From Halomonas sp. NO4 (lineage in GTDB: Bacteria > Pseudomonadota > Gammaproteobacteria > Pseudomonadales > Halomonadaceae): 64,000 nucleotides of DNA. The translations under genes were made by a program, and so were the position numbers. Below the pieces are notes generated by a model that saw only the letters and a program-made list of their open reading frames with translations, did no database searches and was not told where the DNA came from. The stretch covers positions 94,371 to 158,370 of the forward strand of contig NZ_WHMA01000009.1 in assembly GCF_010994375.1 (NCBI RefSeq), written 5' to 3'. The first letter of the stretch is position 1. Each line of letters opens with the position of its first letter. Below, piece after piece: positions 47,393 through 58,779 of this stretch.

Positions 47393-49641
47393 GAAGAGAC
47401 CTCGAGTGTATCGACCTTCTGCAGGCCGCGTGGCAGCTTGCTGCCGCGCCGACCGCGCTCGCCACGATAGTAGTCCAGGTCGTCGGCCTTGAGGGTCAAG
47501 TGGCGCTTGCCGGCGTGCACCACCAGCGCCGCCCCGGCCGGCAGCACCACCAGGTCGCGCACGAACTCCTCGCGCCGTGCCGCCCTAGCGCCGGGGATGT
47601 CGATCATCTTGTTGCCCTTGCCCTTGGCCATCTCGGGTAGCTGCTCGAGGGGGAAGACCAGCAGCCGTCCCTCGTTGGAGACCGCCGCCACGCTCACCCC
47701 TTCGCCATCGGGAATCGTGTGCGGTGGCAACACGTTGCACCCCTTGGGCACGCTGAGCACCGCCTTGCCCGACTTGTTCTTGCCGATGAGTTCCTCGAGG
47801 CGCGCCACGAACCCGTAGCCGCCATCGGAGGCGAGCAGGTAACGGGTCTCGGGTGGCGCCAGCATCACGCCGGCCATGTGGGCACCGGCCACCACGTTGG
47901 CGCGTCCGGTGACCGGCTCGCCCTGGCTGCGCGCGCTGGGCAGATTGTGGGCCTGCAGGGTATAGGCGCGCCCGGTGTCGTCGAGCAGCACCAGCGGCTG
48001 ATTGGTCTTGCCGCGGGCGGCGAGGTGGAAGCGGTCGCCGGCCTTGTAGGAGAGCCCCGCCGGGTCGATCTCGTGCCCCTTGGCACTGCGAATCCAGCCC
48101 TTCTCGGAGAGCACCACGGTGATGGGGTCGGCGCCGAGCAGCTCCACCTCGGAGAGGGCGCGGGACTCCTCGCGCTCGACCAGCGGCGCGCGGCGGGCGT
48201 CGCCGTACTCCTCGGCGGCGGCGCGCAGCTCCTTCTCGATCAGGTCGGTGAGCCGGGCCTCGCTGCCGAGCAGCGCCTTCAAGCGCTTGCGCTCGGCCTC
48301 GAGCGCATCCTGCTCCCCGCGGATCTTCATCTCCTCGAGCTTGGCGAGATGGCGCAGGCGCAGCTCGAGAATCGCCTCGGCCTGGCGGTCGGAGAGCCCG
48401 AAAGTGGCCATCAGCGCCGCCTTGGGCTCGTCCTCCTCGCGGATGATGCGGATCACCTCGTCGATGTTGAGGTAGGCGACGAGCAGGCCCTCGAGGAGGT
48501 GCAGGCGATCCTCTACCTTGCCCAGGCGGTGCTCCAGGCGGCGACGCACCGTGGTGCGGCGGAAGGTGAGCCACTCGCCGAGGAGGTCCGGCAGCGGCAT
48601 CACCCGCGGCCGGCCGTCGAGGCCGATGACGTTCAGGTTGACCCGAATGTTCTTCTCGAGGTCGGTGGTGGCGAAGAGATGCGCCATCATCGCCTCGATG
48701 TCGACACGGTTGGAACGCGGCTCGATCACCAGCCGGGTCGGTTCCTCATGGGTCGACTCGTCGCGCAGGTCGGCCACCATGGGCAGCTTCTTGGCCTGCA
48801 TCTGGGCGGCGATCTGCTCGAGCACCTTGGCCCCGCTCACCTGGTAGGGCAATGCGGTGACCACCACATTGCCCTCCTCCATCACGTAACGGCCGCGCAG
48901 CTTCACCGAGCCGCGCCCGCTCTCGTAGACCTTGCGCAGGTCGGCACGCGAGGTGATGATCTCCGCCGCGGTGGGGAAGTCCGGCGCCGGCAGGTACTCG
49001 ACCAGGTCCGCGGTGGTCGCCTCGGGGTGGCGCAGAAGGTGGCAGGTGGCCTCGACTACCTCGTTCACATTGTGAGGGGGGATGTCGGTGGCCATGCCCA
49101 CGGCGATGCCGGTGCCGCCGTTGAGCAGCACATGGGGCAGCCGTGCCGGCAGCACCACCGGCTCGTTCATGGTGCCGTCGAAGTTAGGGGTCCAGTCGAC
49201 GGTGCCCTGCCCCAGTTCGGACAGCAGCACCTCGCTGAACTTCGAGAGCCTCGCCTCGGTATAGCGCATCGCGGCGAACGACTTGGGGTCGTCGGGGCTG
49301 CCCCAGTTGCCCTGGCCGTCGACCAGCGGGTAGCGGTAGCTGAACGGCTGCGCCATCAGAACCATCGCCTCGTAGCAGGCGCTGTCGCCGTGGGGGTGGA
49401 ACTTGCCCAGCACATCGCCGACGGTGCGCGCCGACTTCTTGTACTTGGCGTTGGCGGTGAGCGCGAGCTCGCGCATGGCGTAGACGATGCGCCGCTGTAC
49501 CGGCTTCATGCCGTCGCCGATGTGCGGCAAGGCCCGATCGAGGATGACGTACATCGAATAGTCGAGGTACGCCTTCTCGGTGTATTCGCGCAGCGAGAGG
49601 CGCTCGACGTCGCCTTCCGCCACCTGGATATCCATGGTCAT
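47389..49641 (-). CDS. parC: DNA topoisomerase IV subunit A
   Basis: 750-residue breakage-rejoining subunit of topoisomerase IV, which decatenates replicated chromosomes. The catalytic Tyr127 is in AAMRYTEA. The quinolone-resistance-determining region [13 protein letters not shown] retains Ser87 and Glu91, the unmutated state. The C-terminal beta-pinwheel domain runs from about residue 500. It is flanked by serB downstream and parE upstream (4-base gap). Confidence 0.97.
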   Translation of the reverse strand: MTMDIQVAEGDVERLSLREYTEKAYLDYSMYVILDRALPHIGDGMKPVQRRIVYAMRELALTANAKYKKSARTVGDVLGKFHPHGDSACYEAMVLMAQPFSYRYPLVDGQGNWGSPDDPKSFAAMRYTEARLSKFSEVLLSELGQGTVDWTPNFDGTMNEPVVLPARLPHVLLNGGTGIAVGMATDIPPHNVNEVVEATCHLLRHPEATTADLVEYLPAPDFPTAAEIITSRADLRKVYESGRGSVKLRGRYVMEEGNVVVTALPYQVSGAKVLEQIAAQMQAKKLPMVADLRDESTHEEPTRLVIEPRSNRVDIEAMMAHLFATTDLEKNIRVNLNVIGLDGRPRVMPLPDLLGEWLTFRRTTVRRRLEHRLGKVEDRLHLLEGLLVAYLNIDEVIRIIREEDEPKAALMATFGLSDRQAEAILELRLRHLAKLEEMKIRGEQDALEAERKRLKALLGSEARLTDLIEKELRAAAEEYGDARRAPLVEREESRALSEVELLGADPITVVLSEKGWIRSAKGHEIDPAGLSYKAGDRFHLAARGKTNQPLVLLDDTGRAYTLQAHNLPSARSQGEPVTGRANVVAGAHMAGVMLAPPETRYLLASDGGYGFVARLEELIGKNKSGKAVLSVPKGCNVLPPHTIPDGEGVSVAAVSNEGRLLVFPLEQLPEMAKGKGNKMIDIPGARAARREEFVRDLVVLPAGAALVVHAGKRHLTLKADDLDYYRGERGRRGSKLPRGLQKVDTLEVSS

Positions 49642-49645
49642 GGGG

Positions 49646-52158
<2,513 letters not shown>

Positions 52159-52197
52159 ACCCAACACCCTGTATGCATTGCCAGTGTTCTCTGCGGA

Positions 52198-53871
52198 TCA
52201 GTCGTCACCGACGGCCTCCGCCTGCCACACCGCCTCAACCAGCGCGCGGGTAGAGGCGTCCATGCCTTCGTGGCCGCGGTGACTCGCCAGGATGCGCTCG
52301 GTCTCGCCGGCGATCTGCTTGCCGAGCTCCACACCCCACTGATCGAAGGAGTTGATGTCCCAGATGGTCGCCTGCACGAACACCTTGTGCTCGTAGAGAG
52401 CGACCAGCGCCCCGAGCGTGGCCGGCGTCAGGCGGTCGAGCAGCAGCGTGGTGGAGGGCTGGTTGCCGCGGTAGCGCTTGTGGCCGGGGCGCGGCCCCGC
52501 CTCCTCGATGGCGTCGTCGCCAAGCATCAGCAGGCGCGACTGGGCGAAGCAGTTGGCCAGCGTCAGGCGGTGCTGCGCCTTGAGGTGTTCGCGGGTGGCC
52601 TCGTCCTCGACGTCGTCGTAGCGGCGCAGCGGGGCGATGAAGTCACACACCACCGGCTGGGTGCCCTGGTGCAGAAGCTGGTAGAAGGCGTGCTGGGCGT
52701 TGGGCCCGAGCTGGCCCCACAGCACCGGGCAGGTGGAGTAGTTCACCTGGCGACCGTCGTGGGTCGCCGACTTGCCGTTGGACTCCATCTCCAGCTGTTC
52801 GAGGTAGGCGGCGAAGTACTCCAGCCGCCCGTCGTAAGGCAGGATGGAGTGGGCGCGGATGTCGAGGAAGTTGACGTTCCAGATCCCCGCCAGGGCGAGC
52901 AGCACCGGCAGATTGTCGGCGAGGGGCGCGCCGGCGAAGTGCTCGTCCATGGCGTGGGCGCCAGCCAGCAGTTCGCGGAAATTCGCCATGCCCACCACCA
53001 GGGCGATGGGCAGGCCGATGGCCCCCCACAGCGAATAGCGCCCGCCGACCCACTCCCAGAACTCGAGCTGGTTGGCCTCGGCAATGCCCCACTCGGTCAT
53101 CTTCTCGGGCTTGGCGGAGACGCCGATGAAGTGCTGGCGCATCACCAGGGCGTCGTCCACCCCCTCCTGGTTGCCCAGGCGCGCCATCAGCCAGTCGCGG
53201 GCGGTGCGCGCGTTGGACAGGGTGTCGATGGTGGTGAAGGACTTCGAGGAGAGCACGAAGAGCGTGGTCTCGGGGTTGAAGCGGCTCAGGTAGGCAGCGA
53301 GTTGGGAGCCGTCCATGGTCGAGGCGAAGTGCACATCGACGCGGTGCACATCCGCAAGCCGGTAGTCGGCCAGGGCGTGGGTCACCATCAGCGGGCCCAG
53401 GTCGGAGCCGCCAACGCCGAGGTTGACCACATCGCGGATGGGGCGCCCGGTGGCGCCGCGCCACTGAGCGGTGTGAAAACGGGTCACCATCTCGTCCATG
53501 CGTGACAGCGTCGCCTGAACACCCGGCACCAGGTCTTCGCCGTCCACCACCAGGCTGGCCTCGGCGGGCAGGCGCAGCGCAGTGTGCAGCGCCGGCCGGT
53601 TCTCGCTGATGTTGACCCGCTCACCGGCGAGCAGGGCCCGGATTGCCTCGGGAAGCCGTGCCTCCCGGGCCAGGTCGAGGAGCCTCTCCAGCGTCTCCGC
53701 ACTCCAGCGCTGCTTGGATAGGTCCAGGGTGAGGCCCGCCGCGCGGCGGGTGAAGGCGTCGCCTCGCGCGGTGTCGGCAAAGAGGTCGCTCAGGTGCGTG
53801 CCGCGCATGGCCTCGGCATGGTTCGCCAGGGCCTGCCAGGCGGCGCTCTGGTCGATGGGGGCGTGGCGCAT
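52198..53871 (-). CDS. pgi: Glucose-6-phosphate isomerase
   Basis: 557-residue isomerase interconverting glucose-6-phosphate and fructose-6-phosphate. VVNLGVGGSDLGPLM and LFVLSSKSFTTIDTLSNA (phosphate site) and the family signatures GLPIALVVGMANFRELL and DQWGVELGKQIA are present, with usual length. GGAGGAG lies just before the ATG. It is the 5' gene of the minus-strand series and divergent from cmoA across 79 bases. Confidence 0.97.
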   Translation of the reverse strand: MRHAPIDQSAAWQALANHAEAMRGTHLSDLFADTARGDAFTRRAAGLTLDLSKQRWSAETLERLLDLAREARLPEAIRALLAGERVNISENRPALHTALRLPAEASLVVDGEDLVPGVQATLSRMDEMVTRFHTAQWRGATGRPIRDVVNLGVGGSDLGPLMVTHALADYRLADVHRVDVHFASTMDGSQLAAYLSRFNPETTLFVLSSKSFTTIDTLSNARTARDWLMARLGNQEGVDDALVMRQHFIGVSAKPEKMTEWGIAEANQLEFWEWVGGRYSLWGAIGLPIALVVGMANFRELLAGAHAMDEHFAGAPLADNLPVLLALAGIWNVNFLDIRAHSILPYDGRLEYFAAYLEQLEMESNGKSATHDGRQVNYSTCPVLWGQLGPNAQHAFYQLLHQGTQPVVCDFIAPLRRYDDVEDEATREHLKAQHRLTLANCFAQSRLLMLGDDAIEEAGPRPGHKRYRGNQPSTTLLLDRLTPATLGALVALYEHKVFVQATIWDINSFDQWGVELGKQIAGETERILASHRGHEGMDASTRALVEAVWQAEAVGDD

Positions 53872-53950
53872 GACTCCTCCGTGACGTCGCCGTGCAGCCG
53901 GCAGCGCGGATGCGTAAAATGGGTGCCCACTCCGCTGCCGCCGGCCGACT

Positions 53951-54691
53951 ATGAGTACTGCATCTTACCGTGACGCAATCTATTCGACACCCCTCGACCG
54001 AGTGGCGCGCTTTTCGTTCGACGAACAGGTCGTGGCCTGCTTTCCCGACATGATCCGCCGCTCGGTGCCGGGCTACGGACAGATACTCGGCATGCTGGGG
54101 CTGATCGCGCGGCGTCACCTGCGCCACGGCGCCCACGTCTACGACCTGGGCTGCTCACTCGGGGCCGGCGGCCTGGCCCTGGCCGGGTCGCTGCCGCCCG
54201 ACGCCTTCCGCTATACCGGCGTCGACCTCTCGCCGGCCATGGTCGCCCGCGCCCGCGAGATGCTCGCCGCCGAGTGCCCGGAGCATGCCCTCGAGGTCGT
54301 CGAAGGCGACATCCGCACCCTCGCCTACCGCCCTTCGGGGATGATTCTGCTCAACTTCACCCTGCAGTTCCTCGATCCCGCGGAGCGTGACGCCGTGATC
54401 GCCGCGCTCTACGAGGCGCTCGAGCCCGGCGGGGTGCTGGTGCTCTCCGAGAAGGTCGTCGACCCCGACGAGGCCGACAACGCCTGGCGCGTGGAGCGCT
54501 ACCACGACTTCAAGCGCGCCAACGGCTACAGCGAGCTGGAAATCAGCCAGAAGCGCACGGCGCTGGAGAACGTGCTGGTGCCCGACACTCTCGACGCCCA
54601 CCACGCGCGGCTGGCTCGCGCCGGCTTCCCGCGTTCGCTGACCTGGTTCCAGTACCTCAATTTCGCTTCGCTGATCGCCTTCAAGGGGTGA
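53951..54691 (+). CDS. cmoA: Carboxy-S-adenosyl-L-methionine synthase
   Basis: 246-residue SAM-dependent enzyme that makes carboxy-SAM from SAM and prephenate for tRNA wobble uridine modification. Motif I is VYDLGCSLGAGGLAL near residue 65, with GVDLSPAMV and LLNFTLQFLDP downstream. RVARFSFDEQVVACFPDMIRRSVPGY near the N-terminus is diagnostic of CmoA. The partner cmoB lies 1.5 kb downstream; the two are separated by a phospholipase D-like gene. Confidence 0.96.
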   Translation: MSTASYRDAIYSTPLDRVARFSFDEQVVACFPDMIRRSVPGYGQILGMLGLIARRHLRHGAHVYDLGCSLGAGGLALAGSLPPDAFRYTGVDLSPAMVARAREMLAAECPEHALEVVEGDIRTLAYRPSGMILLNFTLQFLDPAERDAVIAALYEALEPGGVLVLSEKVVDPDEADNAWRVERYHDFKRANGYSELEISQKRTALENVLVPDTLDAHHARLARAGFPRSLTWFQYLNFASLIAFKG

Positions 54692-54697
54692 CACGCC

Positions 54698-56146
54698 ATG
54701 AGCGGGCTTGCGGGAATGCTTGCGGGAACGCTGCTGAGCCTCGCCCTGGCACTCTATCTGGCCACCGCCTGGTGGCATGTGCGCAAGCCCCTGCCGACCG
54801 GCCTGGGTCTGACAGGCCCCTGGCGCGAGGCACGCGACGTCCAGCTCCGGCTCGACGAGACCTGGCTCGATGACGCCGGCCAGAGGCACTCCCGCGGTCA
54901 GCTCCTCGACGAGCGGCTGGCGTTGATCGCCCAAGCACGTCGCCTGGTAGTGCTCGACGTCTTTCAGTTCAGCGACCCCGCCGACTGCCCGGCCGACTGC
55001 CGCCCCGGCATCGCCGCAGCGCTGTGCGAGGCGCTGCTGGCACGCCAGCGGGCGGTGCCCGACCTCAGGGTCGTGGTGATCACCGATCCGATCAACAGTG
55101 CCTACGGCGGGCGTGCGACACCCCATCTCGACGCCCTGCGCGCCGCCGGCATCCGCGTGGTCGAAACCCGCCTCGCCGCCACCCGCGACCCCAATCCCAG
55201 CTGGAACGCCCTGTGGCGGCTGCTGTTTCGCTGGTGGGGCAATGCCCCACACGGCTGGCTGCCGAATCCGGTGGGCCCCGGCCGGGTCACGTTGCGCAGC
55301 TACCTGGCCGCGCTCAACCTCAACACCAACCACCGCAAGACGCTCGTCGTCGACCACGGCAACGACTGGCGCGCCCTGGTCGGCTCGGCCAACCTCGACG
55401 ACACGGCCAGCGCCTATCGCGAGGCGGGACTCGTCTTCTCGGGGCCCGCCGCCCTCGACCTGCTCGCCAGCGAATCGGGCATCGCCGCCTTCTCGGGCGC
55501 TACCGCTCTCGCCCTGCCGGCCGCACCGCCGGCTTCCGACACCGCTGCGGAATCACCGTCACCCGCCCTGCGCGTGCTCGGCGAGGGCGCGATACGCCAC
55601 GCCCTGCTCGCTCTCATCGACGACGCCCGACCGCCGGAGCGGCTCGACCTCGAGGCGCTCTACCTCGCCCACCGCGGGGTGATCCGCGCCCTGCTCGCCG
55701 CCCACCGCCGCGGCGTGGCGGTGCGCGTGCTGCTCGACCCCAGCCACGAGGCCTTCGGCCTGGCGCTGCACGGCGTGCCCAACCGCCCGGTCGCCGCGGA
55801 ACTGCAGCGCACCGGCATCCCCGTGCGCTGGTGCGACACCCGCGGCGAGCAGGCCCACGCCAAGCTGCTGCTCAGAAGCGGCGGCACACGCCCCGCCCGG
55901 CTGCTGCTCGGCTCGGCCAACTTCACCCGCCGAAGCCTCGACAACCTCAACCTGGAGGCCAACGTGGAACTCGTCGCCGACGCCGACCACCCGGCGATCC
56001 GAGACGCCCTCGCCGCCTTCTCGCGCCACTGCCACAACGCGCCCCGGGCGCGCTTCAGCGTCGACTACGCCACCTACGCCGATGCCTCGCGGCGACGCTA
56101 CTGGCTCTATCGGCTGATGGAAGCTACCGGCTGGTGCACTTTTTGA
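54698..56146 (+). CDS. Phospholipase D-like / cardiolipin synthase-like membrane protein
   Basis: 482 residues. One N-terminal membrane segment (about 6-25) is followed by two PLD halves. The first motif is HRKTLVVD (H212, K214, D219) with GSAN at 229-232; the second is HAKLLLRS (H387, K389) with GSANFT at 405-410, where the usual Asp is Ser. It is therefore a phosphatidyltransferase or phosphodiesterase on the periplasmic or cytosolic face. Cardiolipin synthase is possible, but similarity to ClsA is not obvious. It begins 6 bases after cmoA and ends 27 before cmoB, so it is embedded in the cmo transcript. Confidence 0.8.
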   Translation: MSGLAGMLAGTLLSLALALYLATAWWHVRKPLPTGLGLTGPWREARDVQLRLDETWLDDAGQRHSRGQLLDERLALIAQARRLVVLDVFQFSDPADCPADCRPGIAAALCEALLARQRAVPDLRVVVITDPINSAYGGRATPHLDALRAAGIRVVETRLAATRDPNPSWNALWRLLFRWWGNAPHGWLPNPVGPGRVTLRSYLAALNLNTNHRKTLVVDHGNDWRALVGSANLDDTASAYREAGLVFSGPAALDLLASESGIAAFSGATALALPAAPPASDTAAESPSPALRVLGEGAIRHALLALIDDARPPERLDLEALYLAHRGVIRALLAAHRRGVAVRVLLDPSHEAFGLALHGVPNRPVAAELQRTGIPVRWCDTRGEQAHAKLLLRSGGTRPARLLLGSANFTRRSLDNLNLEANVELVADADHPAIRDALAAFSRHCHNAPRARFSVDYATYADASRRRYWLYRLMEATGWCTF

Positions 56147-56173
56147 ACACATTCTGAGAACAAGGACTCTCTC

Positions 56174-57160
56174 ATGCCCCACGCGCACCGCGACCTTCTC
56201 CACGCCTTCGTCGACCAGGGCCTCGATCGCTGGCTGGCCCGGCTGCCCGAACAGCTTGCCGCCGGCCTCGACCGCCGGCGCTACGGCGACCTGCCGGCCT
56301 GGGAGAAGGCCGTGGCCAAGCTGCCCGCCTTGCCGGAAGAGCGGGCCGTGCGGTTGGATGGCGACACCGTCACGGTCGATTGCGCACTGACCGACAGCCA
56401 GCGCCGCCAGTGCGAGAGCCTGCTGAAAGCGCTGATGCCATGGCGCAAGGGACCGTACCGGCTGGGCGAAGTGACCCTCGACACGGAGTGGCGCTCCGAC
56501 TGGAAGTGGCGGCGGGTGGCTCCGCACCTCGCCGACCTGCGCGGGCGACGCGTGCTCGACGTGGGGGGCGGCAACGGCTACCACGCCTGGCGCATGGCCG
56601 GAGCCGGGGCCGCCTTCGTGCTGGTGATCGACCCCTCGCCGCGCTTCTTCTACCAGTTCCAGGCGGTGCGCCATTTCGTCGGCGACGCCGATGGCGGGCG
56701 CACTCACTTCCTGCCGGTGGGCATCGAGGCGGTGCCCGAGCGGCTCGCCTTCTTCGACACGGTCTTCTCCATGGGCGTGCTCTACCACCGCCCCTCCCCG
56801 CTGGAGCACCTGGTCCAGCTGAAGGAGGCGCTGCGCCCCGGGGGCGAGCTGGTGCTGGAGACGCTGGTGGTGGAAGGCGACGAGACCACCGTACTGCTGC
56901 CCGGCGAGCGCTACGCCGCCATGCCCAACGTCTACTTCCTGCCATCGTCGTCCGCGCTGTGCCGGTGGCTCGAGCGGACGGGATTCGAGAACGTGCGGGT
57001 GGTCGACGAGGCGGTGACCACCACGGACGAGCAGCGCGCCACCGAGTGGATGACCTTCCAGTCGCTGGCCGACTTCCTCGACCCCGACGACCCGACACGG
57101 ACCCGCGAGGGCTACCCCGCGCCGCGCCGCGCCGTGGTTATGGCCAATCGGCCGCGGTAG
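56174..57160 (+). CDS. cmoB: tRNA U34 carboxymethyltransferase
   Basis: 328-residue enzyme that uses carboxy-SAM from CmoA to turn 5-hydroxyuridine-34 into 5-carboxymethoxyuridine in tRNAs. The methyltransferase motif I is [15 protein letters not shown], and [22 protein letters not shown] before it is specific to Cmo[21 protein letters not shown] follows. AAGGA precedes the ATG. It ends 7 bases before the stop of convergent mazF. Confidence 0.96.
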   Translation: MPHAHRDLLHAFVDQGLDRWLARLPEQLAAGLDRRRYGDLPAWEKAVAKLPALPEERAVRLDGDTVTVDCALTDSQRRQCESLLKALMPWRKGPYRLGEVTLDTEWRSDWKWRRVAPHLADLRGRRVLDVGGGNGYHAWRMAGAGAAFVLVIDPSPRFFYQFQAVRHFVGDADGGRTHFLPVGIEAVPERLAFFDTVFSMGVLYHRPSPLEHLVQLKEALRPGGELVLETLVVEGDETTVLLPGERYAAMPNVYFLPSSSALCRWLERTGFENVRVVDEAVTTTDEQRATEWMTFQSLADFLDPDDPTRTREGYPAPRRAVVMANRPR

Positions 57161-57166
57161 GCAGGG

Positions 57167-57487
57167 CTATTGCAGCATCTCCAGCAGGGTCGGGTGCCAG
57201 TCCGACGCCGGAATCTCGCCCATGCGGCCCAACAGCCGGCGTTTGTCGATGCAGCGAATCTGATCGAGCAGGATACGGGCCGACTTGTCCTGGAACGTGA
57301 CCTCCGGACGACACCCCAGCGGCTGCCCCTTGCTGGTCACCGGGGCGACGATGACCCGAGGCAGCGCCGCGTTCATGTCATCGGGCGATACCACCAGCGC
57401 AGGCCGCGTCTTGCGTATTTCGGTGCCCACTATGGGATCGAGGTTGACCCAGTAGACCTGACCGCGGCACACCGTGCGGCCTACCAT
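57167..57487 (-). CDS. mazF: MazF/PemK-family toxin (endoribonuclease)
   Basis: 106 residues. GQVYWVNLDPIVGTEIRKTRPALVVSPDDMN is the MazF/ChpB/PemK fold signature, with the conserved RPALV strand, the VAPVTSKG segment and DQIRCIDKRRL near the C-terminus. It should cleave mRNA at short motifs and be held inactive by the antitoxin. The ATG overlaps the antitoxin stop by 7 bases, the standard coupling. It could equally be called pemK or chpB; the recognition sequence is unknown. Confidence 0.92.
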   Translation of the reverse strand: MVGRTVCRGQVYWVNLDPIVGTEIRKTRPALVVSPDDMNAALPRVIVAPVTSKGQPLGCRPEVTFQDKSARILLDQIRCIDKRRLLGRMGEIPASDWHPTLLEMLQ

Positions 57488-57714
57488 TGCCACTCATCCG
57501 TGTCGGCGTCGATGGCCTCCGGCCATGTATCCTCATCCCTGGCAGCGTCATAGCCCTCGAACCAGCCCTCGCGGGGTCGCTTGACGGGCTCCACCACCAG
57601 CCGGTCGCCTTCGCGGTGAATCTCCACCTCATTGGTGATTTCCAGCTCGGCAAGTAGCGTTGCTGGAATCAACACCCCCTTGGAATTGCCGATCTTTCGC
57701 AGGTGCGTGCGCAT
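57481..57714 (-). CDS. mazE: MazE/AbrB-family antitoxin
   Basis: 77 residues. The N-terminal SpoVT-AbrB DNA-binding domain is MRTHLRKIGNSKGVLIPATLLAELEI...VEIHREGDRLVVEPV, and the acidic C-terminus (EGYDAARDEDTWPEAIDADTDEWQW-like) is the toxin-neutralising tail. GGAGG lies 6 bases before the ATG at 57714. It likely represses its own promoter through the palindrome at 57739-57757. It is lower in GC upstream, suggesting acquisition. Confidence 0.93.
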   Translation of the reverse strand: MRTHLRKIGNSKGVLIPATLLAELEITNEVEIHREGDRLVVEPVKRPREGWFEGYDAARDEDTWPEAIDADTDEWQW

Positions 57715-57738
57715 CTGCCACCTCCTCACGCCATACAA

Positions 57739-57757
57739 GTAATAACTTTGTTATTAC
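57739..57757. promoter_or_regulatory. Palindromic operator/promoter of mazEF
   Basis: GTAATAAC-TTT-GTTATTAC is a perfect 8-bp inverted repeat with a 3-base centre, 25 bases before the mazE ATG. It sits in the only A/T-rich patch nearby (57737-57765), which must also hold the -10. Binding of MazE or MazEF is inferred from position and symmetry. Confidence 0.65.
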
Positions 57758-57784
57758 ATATATCCGCGACCTTGTCGAGAGTGG

Positions 57785-58459
57785 CTAGCGCCGCAGGATC
57801 ACCAGCCAGCGTCCCAGATTGAGAATGCTGGAGAGCGACGCGGCAACGTAGGTAAAAGCGCAGGCGGTGAGCACGTGGCGGGCGCCGGGCATGTCGTAAG
57901 GCGGCACGTACTCCTTAAGCAGTGGCAGGGCCCGCTGGAAGCTGGCGTCGAATTCCACCGGCAGGGTCACCAGGTGCACCAAGGCCGCGGTGCCGAAGCT
58001 GATCACCGCGGCGGCCACCACCAGGGCGAGTCCGCCGGGCAGGCGAGTGATGATGAACAGGAAGGGGGCGGCCATCATCAGCAGCGCCCCGATCTTCTCG
58101 GCGCGCTGGGCCACCGCTACCAGGCGCGAACGGGCCAGCAGCGGTGCATAGCCCTGGTGGTGCTGGATGGCGTGGCCCACCTCGTGGGCGGCCACGGTCA
58201 CGGCGGTGAGCGAGCGCCCGTCGTACACCTCCGGCGAGAGGCGCACACGACGCGCCTGGGGGTCATAGTGGTCGCCCTGCTCGCTGCGTTCCACCTTGAC
58301 GCCCTCGATACCCTGCCGGCGCAGCAGGTGGTCGGCAAGCTCCGCGCCGGTGCCCGGGTAGTCGTCACGCCCGCGTGCATGGCGCTTGAGCACCCACTTC
58401 GCCCAGGCGTTGGGCAGCAGAAACACCGCCAGCAGCAGCGCAATCAGCAGCACGATCAT
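57785..58459 (-). CDS. Zinc metallopeptidase, YugP-like membrane protein
   Basis: 224 residues of the Zn_peptidase_2 family. An N-terminal membrane segment (1-18) is followed by VRLSPEVYDGRSLTAVTVAAHEVGHAIQH with the zinc motif HEVGH at 92-96, and three further hydrophobic segments between about 120 and 220. The ATG at 58459 has GGAG 9 bases upstream and gives the length of Bacillus YugP; a GTG at 58495 is the alternative. Substrate unknown. It follows the palindromic element and cysN terminator but is not part of that operon. Confidence 0.88.
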   Translation of the reverse strand: MIVLLIALLLAVFLLPNAWAKWVLKRHARGRDDYPGTGAELADHLLRRQGIEGVKVERSEQGDHYDPQARRVRLSPEVYDGRSLTAVTVAAHEVGHAIQHHQGYAPLLARSRLVAVAQRAEKIGALLMMAAPFLFIITRLPGGLALVVAAAVISFGTAALVHLVTLPVEFDASFQRALPLLKEYVPPYDMPGARHVLTACAFTYVAASLSSILNLGRWLVILRR

Positions 58460-58543
58460 CGAACGGGGCTCCGGGAAGGTTTCATCATTGGACACAGCCT
58501 ACCAGAACCGGTTTCCGGCGCGATGACCGCCGACAAAGAAGGT

Positions 58544-58716
58544 TCTTCGCAGATCGGCGTGAATCTGTTTTACAGGCTACATGGTGGGAGGCCGGCTCTG
58601 CCGGGCGAAGGCGCCGCAGGCGCCCTTTCGGCAGCGCTGCGCGCTGCTTCGTCGAGGCGTCGAACCGGAGCTAAAGCTCCCTCCCACAAAGCTATTTCGC
58701 GCCAGTCTGCGAAGAA
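58544..58716. repeat. REP/MITE-like palindromic element
   Basis: 173 bases with 11-bp perfect terminal inverted repeats TTCTTCGCAGA (58544-58554) and TCTGCGAAGAA (58706-58716); the next 10 bases of the arms also agree at 7 positions. Inside, each arm carries GTGGGAGG next to a small hairpin (GCCGGC-TCT-GCCGG near 58591-58604; GGAGC-TAAA-GCTCC at 58667-58680). Between them lie GGCGCC-GCA-GGCGCC (58610-58624) and GCAGCGC-TGC-GCGCTGC (58631-58647). The layout resembles an inverted pair of REP sequences as in Pseudomonas. No gene. Confidence 0.75.
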
Positions 58717-58718
58717 TC

Positions 58719-58762
58719 AAAAAAGCAGCGGGCCCGGCCGCCAATGCGACCGGGCCCGCTGC
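58719..58762 (-). terminator. Rho-independent terminator of cysDN
   Basis: Minus-strand stem GCAGCGGGCCCGG / CCGGGCCCGCTGC (58762-58750 and 58737-58725), 13 bp perfect with a 12-base loop, followed by TTTTTTGAT. It ends the cysD-cysN transcript 17 bases after cysN. Confidence 0.92.
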
Positions 58763-58779
58763 GATGACAGAGTGGCCAG

